From Saprospira grandis DSM 2844 (GTDB taxonomy: Bacteria > Bacteroidota > Bacteroidia > Chitinophagales > Saprospiraceae): 47,016 bases of DNA. Where the stretch lies: the NCBI RefSeq assembly GCF_000275825.1, contig NZ_JH719942.1, positions 3,642,282 through 3,689,297 on the forward strand, given 5' to 3'. The notes beneath the pieces were generated by a model, which worked only from the letters and a program-made list of their open reading frames with translations, had not been told where the DNA came from and made no database searches. Made by a program: the position numbers and the translations under genes. Positions 40,352 to 47,016 of this stretch are shown here, in pieces (the stretch's first letter is position 1; each line of letters starts with the position of its first letter).

Positions 40352-41194
40352 ATGATAGAGAAGAAAACGGCTTGGATTCCAGCCGCCGCTGGCCGCCAAT
40401 TGGCCCTAGATATTAGTTTTCCGAACGCCAGGGCGCCCAAAGCGGGCTGGCCGCTGCTCATTTTTGCCCATGGTTTTAAGGGCTTTAAGGATTGGGGCCA
40501 TTGGAACGCCCTAGCCGAGGCCTTTGCGCAAGCGGGCTATGCTTTCCTCAAATTTAATTTTTCGCATAATGGCCTAGGGCCAAATCTAATTGATTTTGAG
40601 GACCTAGAGGCCTTTGGCCAAAATAATTATAGCAAAGAATGCTTTGATTTTGAGGCCGTACTCGATTTTGTCCAAAAAAGCGATTGGCCCATCCAAAAGA
40701 CCACTCCTGTCCTCATCGGCCACAGCCGAGGCGGCCCCATTGCCGCCCTAACGGCCCTAAAAAGAGGGGCCAAAGCACTCATTAGTTGGGCCAGCGTACA
40801 TGAACTAGATTATGCCTGGCAAGATCAAGCCTTTTTGGCCCATTGGAAAAAAGAAGGACGGCAGTTTATCCGAAATGGACGAACCAAGCAAAATATGCCC
40901 CTCGATTATCAACTTTATGAAGACTTTAAGGCCCATGAAGAGGCCTTTTGCCTTGGACCAAAATTAGCCGACTTATCTTGTCCCCATTTAATTGTACATG
41001 GCAGCCAAGACCCAGCAGTTTCCCTCACTTCAGCCCATTATTTAGATGAACATTCTCCCAAAGCAGAATTGCAGATTATTGAAGGGGCCGACCATGTTTT
41101 TGGCGGTCGCCACCCTTTTGCCGCAGGAGCCGAGCTGCCCCCGCATAGCCAAAAATTGCTGCAGGCTTGCCTTGGCTTTTTGGCCAAGCTTTAG
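40352..41194 (+). CDS. Alpha/beta hydrolase (serine hydrolase)
   Basis: The 280-residue cytoplasmic protein has the alpha/beta hydrolase layout: an oxyanion motif FAHGFKGFKDWGHW, the nucleophile elbow GHSRGG (Ser125), a candidate aspartate in HGSQDPAVS and the histidine in EGADHVFGGRHPF. It resembles dienelactone-hydrolase-like or prolyl-oligopeptidase-like esterases with a clear HGFKG near residue 40. Substrate unknown. The start ATG 40352 is followed directly by the fold. It is the first of a run of plus-strand genes. Confidence 0.9.
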   Translation: MIEKKTAWIPAAAGRQLALDISFPNARAPKAGWPLLIFAHGFKGFKDWGHWNALAEAFAQAGYAFLKFNFSHNGLGPNLIDFEDLEAFGQNNYSKECFDFEAVLDFVQKSDWPIQKTTPVLIGHSRGGPIAALTALKRGAKALISWASVHELDYAWQDQAFLAHWKKEGRQFIRNGRTKQNMPLDYQLYEDFKAHEEAFCLGPKLADLSCPHLIVHGSQDPAVSLTSAHYLDEHSPKAELQIIEGADHVFGGRHPFAAGAELPPHSQKLLQACLGFLAKL

Positions 41195-41222
41195 GTCCTT
41201 GGGGAGGAGCGAAGCGACGACC

Positions 41223-41342
41223 GGCCTAGCGATGTGCAGCAGTGGCCGTAGGCCAGACCCAGGCGGCAAAGCCGCCGCAGGGCCGAGCAGAGCTGCGAGC
41301 TGCGAAACGTAGCGCCTGCCGCAGGCAGGAGGCCCCAAAAAA
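41223..41342 (-). repeat. GGGGC-family repeat, class A, minus orientation
   Basis: Far end GGCCTAGCGATGTGCA, slot palindrome GGCGGCAAAGCCGCC, then GAGCTGCGAAACGTAGCGCC, a CCTGCCGCAGGCAGG palindrome and GGCCCC with an A-run. Its head points to the secreted-protein gene starting at 41389. Confidence 0.88.
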
Positions 41343-41388
41343 CAGCAGAAAGTCATTCAGAAAAAGGCCCCGATTAAAACCAGCGATC

Positions 41389-42378
41389 ATGAAAATACTC
41401 ACCCTTTTTTTGCTGCTTCTGAGCAGTTCCATTATGGCCCAAACTTGGCCAAAAGCCTTTACTAATAGCCGTTGGAAATTTAGTTATGCCTGCGAGGCCG
41501 AAAGTCAGGATGTGCTTTTTCGGGCCGAGGAGGAGTACCAGCATTTTGTCTGGTTTAAGTATGATGAAACGGTGCATACCTACCTCAATGGGGCCTTGAG
41601 CAAGGACCGTTGGCGTTTGGCGGCTCCTTTTGACAAACTCTATTATAATTTTTCGCAGGTAGAGCATTGGAAAGTGGCCAATTATAATGCGCAACATCTG
41701 GTTTTGGAGTTTGAGTTGAATGGGGGAGAGGGCCGCTATCAGTACCATTTTATACGGATGAGCGAGGCCGAAACGCCTTTTTTTCGCTATGATTTGGGCC
41801 AATATCCAGAGGCGGTCGTCGAGCGGACGATTATGGGCAGCGATCCGCATCCTTATCGCTACCTCAAGGATGAGCCCGGCAAGCGGCGGATTCCAAAAGC
41901 GGGCAAAAAGGGCCAAATTCGCCCAGATTCGCCTTTGGATACCACCCCAAAATTTGAAATTGAATTGGTGGGCGGCGGATTTTATGGTCCACCCGATTTT
42001 GTGCGCAAAAACCAATTGACAATCAACTCAGAGGGCTTGGTAAAACGCAAATTGCAAAACGAACAGCAGGGCTTGCGGCTTTGGGAATCGCAGATTTCTC
42101 CGGCAGAACTCGAGCAATTGGTTGCGTATATAGAAAAAAAAGGGTTTTTTGAGTGGGAACAAATTTACCCCTGCCAAACGGCCAATTGTATGGACCGCCT
42201 CAAGGAAACGCCTAGGCCGGTGACCCTCAGTTTGGCCATTAGTAGAGGGCATAAGGGCCGCAAAATTGTGATGCTGCCCATTTATGCCGGCCCCGATGCC
42301 AAACAACAATATTTGAGCTATCCCAAAGCTTTGGACGATATTGTTCGCTTGCTCGAAAAAGTGGCCGTAGAAGAATAA
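41389..42378 (+). CDS. Secreted protein of unknown function, 329 aa
   Basis: A signal peptide (LTLFLLLLSSSIMAQ) leads to a soluble protein with two parts. Residues 20-170 look like a beta-type domain with regular strands (EYQHFVWFKYDETVHTYLNG, YYNFSQVEHWKV). Residues 195-325 include LVGGGFYGPPDFVRKNQL, a helix LEQLVAYIEKKGFFEW, CQTANCMDRL and SLAISRGHKGRKIVML. The CxxxxC pair could make a disulfide. I recognise no family. The natural start is ATG 41389; frames further upstream run into the repeat. hmgA follows after 19 bp, but no functional link is apparent. Confidence 0.8.
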   Translation: MKILTLFLLLLSSSIMAQTWPKAFTNSRWKFSYACEAESQDVLFRAEEEYQHFVWFKYDETVHTYLNGALSKDRWRLAAPFDKLYYNFSQVEHWKVANYNAQHLVLEFELNGGEGRYQYHFIRMSEAETPFFRYDLGQYPEAVVERTIMGSDPHPYRYLKDEPGKRRIPKAGKKGQIRPDSPLDTTPKFEIELVGGGFYGPPDFVRKNQLTINSEGLVKRKLQNEQQGLRLWESQISPAELEQLVAYIEKKGFFEWEQIYPCQTANCMDRLKETPRPVTLSLAISRGHKGRKIVMLPIYAGPDAKQQYLSYPKALDDIVRLLEKVAVEE

Positions 42379-42397
42379 ACTGACAAAAATCTCAACT

Positions 42398-43558
42398 ATG
42401 CATTATTACCAACTCGGAAAAATTCCGCCCAAACGCCATACTCAATTTCGCAAAGAGGACGGCAGTTTGTACCAAGAAGAACTCTTTTCTACCGAGGGTT
42501 TTTCAGATATTTACTCCAATATTTATCACCTTTATCCGCCCACCCAAATTAAGCAGTTGGGCGAGCCTTATTCGGTGGCCCCAAAACTAAAAAAGGACAA
42601 TCAGCTCAAGCCCCGCTGCCTGATGGGCTTTGAGGTACAGCCTGAGGCCGATTATTTGAAAAGCCGCAAGGTGATTTTGGCCAATGAAGATTGTAAGGTG
42701 ATTTTGGCCGCCCCCAAACAGTCCTTAACCGACTACTTTTTTAAGAATGCCGATGCCGACGAAATGATTTTTGTGCATGAGGGTAAGGGCGTACTCAAAA
42801 CCCTTTATGGGCAAATTCCCTTTGGCTATGGCGACTATCTGATTATTCCGCGTGGAACGACTTATCAGATTGATTTTGAGGAGGAAAACAATCGCTTGCT
42901 GATCGTTGAATCTTATTCGCCCATTCGCACCCCCAAACGCTACCGCAATGAGTTTGGCCAACTAGCCGAGCATGCGCCTTTCTGCGAGCGAGATATTCGC
43001 AAACCGCAAGATTTGCAAACCCATGATGAGCAGGGCGAATTCAAGTTTTTTATCAAAAAACAGGACATTATTTATCCCTACACCTACCTCAATCATCCTT
43101 TTGATGCCGTGGGCTGGGACGGATATTGCTATCCCTACGCCTTTTCGATTCACGATTTTGAGCCCATCACGGGCCGCATTCATCAGCCGCCTCCCGTGCA
43201 CCAAACCTTTGGTAGCCGCGGTTTTGTGATCTGCTCTTTTGTGCCTCGTTTGTTCGATTATCATCCGCAGGCGATTCCGGCCCCCTACAACCACAGCAAT
43301 ATTGATAGCGATGAGTTGCTCTATTATGTGGATGGCGATTTTATGAGCCGTAAACATGTCGAAAGAGGGATGATTAGTTTGCATCCGGCGGGCATTCCCC
43401 ACGGTCCACATCCGGGCACTATCGAGAAGAGTATTGGGGCCAAAGAAACCCTAGAATTAGCGGTGATGGTGGATACTTTCCGCCCACTTTATATGACAGA
43501 AGAAGCCTTTGCCATTGAGCAGGGCGATTATTACAAAAGTTGGTTAACAGAGGATTAG
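42398..43558 (+). CDS. hmgA: Homogentisate 1,2-dioxygenase
   Basis: HmgA opens the ring of homogentisate with Fe(II) and O2 to give maleylacetoacetate in tyrosine and phenylalanine breakdown. The 386-residue protein has the family's cupin-like body: YLIIPRGTTYQIDF, YPYTYLNHPFDAVGWDGYCY, the iron-ligand region PYNHSNIDSDELLYY (a histidine and glutamate) and the histidine-rich LHPAGIPHGPHPG. It is somewhat shorter than the roughly 430-residue fungal and human enzymes, in line with bacterial forms. The other pathway genes (maleylacetoacetate isomerase, fumarylacetoacetase, hydroxyphenylpyruvate dioxygenase) are not in this window. A GC-rich repeat begins about 8 bp after its stop. Confidence 0.95.
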   Translation: MHYYQLGKIPPKRHTQFRKEDGSLYQEELFSTEGFSDIYSNIYHLYPPTQIKQLGEPYSVAPKLKKDNQLKPRCLMGFEVQPEADYLKSRKVILANEDCKVILAAPKQSLTDYFFKNADADEMIFVHEGKGVLKTLYGQIPFGYGDYLIIPRGTTYQIDFEEENNRLLIVESYSPIRTPKRYRNEFGQLAEHAPFCERDIRKPQDLQTHDEQGEFKFFIKKQDIIYPYTYLNHPFDAVGWDGYCYPYAFSIHDFEPITGRIHQPPPVHQTFGSRGFVICSFVPRLFDYHPQAIPAPYNHSNIDSDELLYYVDGDFMSRKHVERGMISLHPAGIPHGPHPGTIEKSIGAKETLELAVMVDTFRPLYMTEEAFAIEQGDYYKSWLTED

Positions 43559-43565
43559 AATAGGA

Positions 43566-43772
43566 TTTGGGGCTGCCCCTTCCGCCGGGTTGAAACCCAG
43601 CGCAAAGCGGCATCGCTTTGCGAGCTTATACAAAATGAGGGTTAAAACCCTCATGAATTATTGCTCGGGTCGGGCTGTGTCAGGGCTCGCAGGTCTGCTC
43701 GGCCCATCGCTTTTTTCGCTTTGCTCAAAAAGCTCGGTCTGGCCTTCGGCCACCCTTATCCATCCCTCAGCC
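43566..43772 (+). repeat. GGGGC-family repeat, class B, with three extra hairpins inserted
   Basis: After TTGGGGCTGCCCCTTCCG comes an insert with GGGTTGAAACCC, GCAAAGCGGCATCGCTTTGC and ATGAGGGTTAAAACCCTCAT, then the usual GGGTCGGGCTGTGTC and core. The slot has GCTTTTTTCGCTTTGCTC with AAAAAGC, and the end is CATCCCTCAGCC plus GCGGGCTGCGCCCGC. Confidence 0.88.
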
Positions 43773-43819
43773 AGCGGGCTGCGCCCGCTTCTAGGTCCAA
43801 AATTGCTAAACAAATAACT

Positions 43820-45019
43820 ATGGTTCCAGAAAGTCAACAACTGGGTTTATTTGACCTAATGCAGCATTTGCGGCGTTTGGTCAGTCTAAACTTGCCTCAG
43901 CCGCTTTGGTTGCGGGCCGAAATTGCTCAATTAAAAAAGAATCGTTCGATTTACTACCTCAATTTGATTGAGCAGGAAGAGCAGCGCCCAAAAGCCAAGG
44001 CCAAGGCCCTGCTATATGCCAGTAGTCGGCATCGGATTAGCAAAAAGCTAGGCGATACCTTTTGGAGCATCATGCGAGAGGGCCAGGAGGTCCTCATTAA
44101 GGTCCAAGCTCATTTTAGTGAGCAATATGGCTTTAGTTTAGAAATTTTGGACCTAGATGCTTCTTTTAGCATTGGCCAATTGGAGTTGGGCCGGCTCAAC
44201 AACCTCAAACGCCTAGAACAAGAGCATTTAATTGAGCTAAACAAGGGCTTGGAGCTGCCTCATTTGCCGCAGCGAATTGCCATTATCTCGTCTAAGGAAG
44301 CGGCGGGTTTGCAAGACTTTTTGGAACAGCTCAATGCCAATAGTCAGCGCTATGCTTTTCGGACCGAATTATTTCAGGCGGCCATGCAGGGCCAGCAAAT
44401 GCAAAAGGAAATTCGGGAACAGATTCGAGAAATTGAGGAACAAGAAGACCGTTTTGATTGTGTGGTCCTCATCCGTGGAGGAGGGGCCAAACTAGACCTC
44501 TATGGCTTTAACGACTATGAGCTTTGCCGAGATTTGGCGCAGTGCAGCCTGCCCGTGCTGACGGGAATTGGCCATGATATTGACGAAAGTCTAGCCGATT
44601 TGGTGGCTCATACGGCCTTAAAAACCCCTACGGCAGTTGCCGACTTTTTGGTCCATCAATTATTTTTGGCCGAGCAGCAGCTGGCCCTTTTACAGCAAGA
44701 GCTGCGGACTAGCGTACAAGGGCATATCCGTCGAGAGGAGCTGCGTTTAGAGCAATTGCACAGCCGTTTGCGTTTGAGTAGCCAAGAGCGCTTGCGTTTG
44801 GCCCAAAAGCAACTAGAGCATTTTGATAAGCAGTTGGAGCTCTTATCTCCAGACAAAGCTTGGAAACGCGGTTTTGCTCAATTGAGCAATGAAGAGGGCC
44901 AAATTATTCATAGTTGGACCGATTTGCAGGATGGGCAGCGACTGCGCCTAGCTCTAAAAGACGGCAGCAAATGGATTCGCATCAATATAGAAGCAATAGA
45001 AGATGAAACTGAAGGATAG
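43820..45019 (+). CDS. xseA: Exodeoxyribonuclease VII large subunit
   Basis: XseA with several small XseB subunits degrades single-stranded DNA. The 399-residue protein has an N-terminal OB-fold (about 10-110, PLWLRAEIAQLKKNRSIYYL) and the catalytic domain with PQRIAIISSKEAAGLQDFLEQL, the active-site region VVLIRGGGAKLDLYGFNDYELC, GIGHDIDESLADLVAH and TPTAVADFLV. A long coiled-coil (about 295-350) then holds XseB subunits. A longer frame goes back into the repeat; ATG 43820 is natural. No xseB lies next to it, although it often follows xseA in other bacteria. The SDR gene overlaps the end by 17 bp. Confidence 0.94.
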   Translation: MVPESQQLGLFDLMQHLRRLVSLNLPQPLWLRAEIAQLKKNRSIYYLNLIEQEEQRPKAKAKALLYASSRHRISKKLGDTFWSIMREGQEVLIKVQAHFSEQYGFSLEILDLDASFSIGQLELGRLNNLKRLEQEHLIELNKGLELPHLPQRIAIISSKEAAGLQDFLEQLNANSQRYAFRTELFQAAMQGQQMQKEIREQIREIEEQEDRFDCVVLIRGGGAKLDLYGFNDYELCRDLAQCSLPVLTGIGHDIDESLADLVAHTALKTPTAVADFLVHQLFLAEQQLALLQQELRTSVQGHIRREELRLEQLHSRLRLSSQERLRLAQKQLEHFDKQLELLSPDKAWKRGFAQLSNEEGQIIHSWTDLQDGQRLRLALKDGSKWIRINIEAIEDETEG

Positions 45020-45869
45020 TATTGCCTTGGTCACTGGGGCCAGTTCGGGCATTGGATATGCGGCGGCCTTGGCCTTGGCCAAAGAAGGGGCGCATTTGGT
45101 CCTACTTTGCCGAAATCCAGAAAAGGGAGAGGCGGCTATGCGGGCTATTGCCCAGGCTAGTCAAAACCCCAAAATTGACCTCTTATTGGCTGATTTATCT
45201 GATCAAGAATCGATTCGGAAAGTTGGCCAATATGCTAGAGAAAGCTATCCCAAACTAGACATCTTGATTAACAATGCGGGGGCTATTTTTCCTAAGCGCC
45301 GATTGAGTTTAGATGGTCTTGAGCAGCATATTGCGCTCAACCATATGGGCTATTTTCTGCTCACCCATCAGCTAATGGGCTTGCTTCGAGCTGGAGAGCG
45401 CAAGCAAATATTAAATCTTTCTTCTTCGGCCCACAAACTGGTTCGAAAGTTAGAGCTAGACAATTTGCAGGGAGAAAAGCGCTTTGGTCGTTTTTATCAG
45501 TATGGCTTGAGCAAGTTATTCAACCTCTATTTTACGCAGCAATTGGCCCAGCGTTTTGGTCCGGATGGTTTTGGCGTCAATGCCTTACATCCGGGAGTTG
45601 TGAATACTAATTTTTCGCAAGAGGGAAAAGGCTTTACGGCCTTTTTGTATCGTCATTTGGAGCGTTTTATGCGGCAGCCGGAGCAGGTTGGCCAGCAAAT
45701 CCTCCAATTACTAACTGCTGATGAATACTTGCTCATTGAGGGGCAATATTTTACGCCCAAGGGAGCGGAGCAGCCTTCTGTCTTGGCGCAGGATCGGGCT
45801 TTGGCCGAACAAATTTGGGCGCGTTCTATGGATTGGGGCAAAATAGAGGAATATGGGATTTTGGACTAA
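45003..45869 (+). CDS. Short-chain dehydrogenase/reductase (retinol-dehydrogenase-like)
   Basis: The 288-residue protein has the NAD(P)-binding TGASSGIG (11-18) followed by the arginine in CRNPEKGEAAM, which suggests NADP, then DLSDQESIRKV, NNAG (90-93), the catalytic SSS and YGLSK (Tyr167, Lys171) and PGVVNTNFS. This is the layout of classical SDR enzymes close to retinol dehydrogenases and WW-domain oxidoreductases. The true substrate is unknown. Overlap with xseA (17 bp) and the following membrane gene (17 bp) suggests translational coupling. Confidence 0.93.
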   Translation: MKLKDSIALVTGASSGIGYAAALALAKEGAHLVLLCRNPEKGEAAMRAIAQASQNPKIDLLLADLSDQESIRKVGQYARESYPKLDILINNAGAIFPKRRLSLDGLEQHIALNHMGYFLLTHQLMGLLRAGERKQILNLSSSAHKLVRKLELDNLQGEKRFGRFYQYGLSKLFNLYFTQQLAQRFGPDGFGVNALHPGVVNTNFSQEGKGFTAFLYRHLERFMRQPEQVGQQILQLLTADEYLLIEGQYFTPKGAEQPSVLAQDRALAEQIWARSMDWGKIEEYGILD

Positions 45870-46368
45870 GGGCAGCTTATTGGTTTTGGGCTTGGGGCAT
45901 TCGGCCTTTTTGGGGGCCATGATTGGAGAAGAAGCCTTTTTTTTGTGGCCTATTTGGATCTTGTTAGTATTGGCCTATTATCTCAGTCATCATCGGGTAC
46001 TGGAGTTGGGCCGTCTAGATTGGGCCGATAGTTTGGCAATTATAGTTGGGGCCTTGGGGGCCTTGGCCTTACAGCAAGAGTTGGGTGTGTCTGTGGTGAT
46101 AGCCTCTGCTTTAGTGGGTTGTTTAGGCGCAATGGTCGATCATTTTTTTCAGCAAAAATGGGCCGTAGCACTTTATTGCGGCAGCTTTTTGGGCATGAGT
46201 CAATTGCCACTTTCTTGGCCCTATTTGAGTATGCTTGCCGCCGCTAGCTTTACCGCTTTATTGTATGGTTTTTCGGCCCCATATTTTAAGGGGGTGGGCG
46301 GTAAATTGGGCAGTTTGGCCTTTTTAGGCGTTTTATTGATGCAGTTAGTGGGCTTTTTATTGGGTTAG
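45853..46368 (+). CDS. Polytopic membrane protein of unknown function, 171 aa
   Basis: The protein is mostly hydrophobic with six likely helices, at about residues 5-20, 27-43, 57-75, 80-95, 105-120 and 125-168 (the last perhaps two). Charged residues are rare: E27-E28, a RLDWADS stretch and a few lysines. I recognise no family. The start ATG 45853 overlaps the SDR gene by 17 bp; the codon range fits a real gene. A GC-rich repeat starts about 6 bp after the stop, and no clear terminator lies between. Confidence 0.75.
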   Translation: MGFWTKGSLLVLGLGHSAFLGAMIGEEAFFLWPIWILLVLAYYLSHHRVLELGRLDWADSLAIIVGALGALALQQELGVSVVIASALVGCLGAMVDHFFQQKWAVALYCGSFLGMSQLPLSWPYLSMLAAASFTALLYGFSAPYFKGVGGKLGSLAFLGVLLMQLVGFLLG

Positions 46369-46373
46369 GGAGG

Positions 46374-46575
46374 TTTTTTGGGGCCTCCCGCCTTCGGCGG
46401 GCGGTTACTCCCGTTGGTCGTCGAACTGCGGACTAAAGTCCTTGTTGTCGTTTCGCGGCTCGCTGTTCGCTCGGCCCTGCGCGGGCTGCGCCCGCTTGGT
46501 CTGGCCTTCGGCCACCCCTGCACATCGGTTACTCCCGTTGGTCGTCGAACTGCGCCCTAAAGGGCTTGTTGTGGC
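46374..46575 (+). repeat. GGGGC-family repeat, class A, end replaced by a second GTTACTCC module
   Basis: It begins with six T then GGGGCCTCCCGCC; the first GTTACTCC module centres on GGACTAAAGTCC (46430-46441); the slot hairpin is GCGGGC-TGC-GCCCGC (46481-46495). After CACATCG it does not continue to CTAGGCC but switches to another GTTACTCC module with centre GCCCTAAAGGGC (46554-46565). Palindromes follow to about 46612. Confidence 0.9.
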
Positions 46576-46619
46576 CGTTTGGCCTTCGGCCATGGCGGCT
46601 TCGCCGCCTGCCATTCATC

Positions 46620-46783
46620 GCCTAGGGACAAGCCCCTAGGCTAACCCCATGGAGTCAGCCCTAAAGGGCCTCAACTGCTCATATAGCTGGCCTTGCTCAT
46701 CTGCTTTTGGAGAGAAGTCCCATATCCAAAGGCCCTCGCAGAGGGCTGTCTGAAAAAGCTAGCCTAGAGGCTTGTCCCTAGGC
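46620..46783 (+). repeat. Inverted-repeat element, copy C, inner part
   Basis: The inner inverted pair GCCTAGGGACAAGCCCC / GGCTTGTCCCTAGGC flanks the same hairpin set as copy A (GGAGTCAGCCC; GCCCTCGCAGAGGGC). The right outer end is degraded (CACAAAACTTCAATATTAGTC at 46799-46819); the left outer part is replaced by the GC-rich repeat. Confidence 0.8.
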
Positions 46784-46811
46784 AGCAAAAAGGGCAGACA
46801 CAAAACTTCAA

Positions 46812-47016
46812 TATTAGTCCCTCAACTTTTTCTTGGGAGTTTTGAAAAAGGAGAGATAAAGAAAACGTCTTTTGGCGGCAGGGTAGTTTTGGGCTGAAGC
46901 TTAATGGAAAGCTACAAGTAGAAAAAGCGAACAAGGACTTTAGTCCGCTAGTTCGCTCAGGTAACAACCCTGGGCTTCAGCCCAGGGCGGTAAGCATAGC
47001 CGCCTATTAGTCCCTC
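46812..47016. repeat. Right-edge segment bounded by a 12-bp direct repeat, with hairpins
   Basis: TATTAGTCCCTC occurs at 46812-46823 and again at 47005-47016. Between them lie GGACTTTAGTCC, CCCTGGGCTTCAGCCCAGGG and a GGCGGTAAGCATAGCCGCC hairpin. No gene is visible in 46369-47016. The window stops at the second copy, so what follows is unknown. Confidence 0.6.

Overview
The window is accessory-rich chromosomal DNA from a member of the Bacteroidota, most probably a Saprospira-like (Saprospiraceae) bacterium. This is inferred from gene content: a futalosine-route menaquinone cluster (mqnE, mqnA), an exbB-exbD-exbD-tonB operon, a TonB receptor with a carboxypeptidase-like N-terminal domain, many short lipoproteins, a Cas6b-type protein, A-rich leaders instead of clear Shine-Dalgarno sites, and several upstream boxes matching the Bacteroidota -7 motif TAnnTTTG. 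No rRNA, tRNA, CRISPR array, transposase, integrase or phage gene is visible.

Layout. 1-2036: a small hypothetical gene, an isolated terminator, a 21-bp tandem array and an inverted-repeat element. 2037-5731 (minus): ndk and a large secreted TPR-CHAT protein. 6106-9854 (plus): algH/yqgE, an orphan cas6b, a secreted protein, a DUF2807 lipoprotein and a DUF805 protein. 10228-13321 (minus): hemL behind an ABC exporter. 13651-16259 (minus): mqnA, a histidine phosphatase and mqnE. 16625-17336: an inverted-repeat element, a 42-bp tandem array and a GC-rich repeat. 17337-19576 (minus): bioB, a lipoprotein and a deoxynucleoside kinase. 19717-20469 (plus): a LolD/MacB-type ATPase. 20914-22513 (minus): a lipoprotein gene interrupted by an in-frame stop, and a WG-repeat lipoprotein. 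22636-27075 (minus): a 1479-residue protein joining a RelE-like domain to an SF1 helicase and an alpha-solenoid, preceded by what looks like a terminator-controlled structured RNA leader. 27397-32249: a STAS/SpoIIAA-like protein, a fatty acid desaturase and a TonB-dependent receptor. 32756-36644 (plus): exbB, exbD, exbD, an ExbD-like gene, tonB, a hydrolase and DUF2752. 36986-38900: three related lipoproteins and a TM2 protein. 38999-39979 (minus): polyprenyl diphosphate synthase. 40352-46368 (plus): hydrolase, secreted protein, hmgA, xseA, an SDR and a membrane protein.

The most striking feature lies between genes. Seventeen full copies and one partial copy of a 120-220 bp GC-rich repeat (called the GGGGC family here; my own label) fill most gaps. 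Each begins with a T-run and GGGGC, and that end always faces a nearby gene. All share a conserved core, and they fall into two main classes by their far ends. Inside the core are slots that hold short perfect hairpins whose stems differ between copies but stay complementary. A second repeat (three copies plus a remnant) has inverted ends, and in both complete copies a tandem array lies just outside the same end.

How the genes work together: the menaquinone genes, the polyprenyl synthase and the haem gene hemL serve respiration. ExbB/ExbD/TonB would energise the TonB receptor encoded next to them. The RelE-helicase gene with its RNA leader is the best candidate for an undescribed system, possibly defensive.
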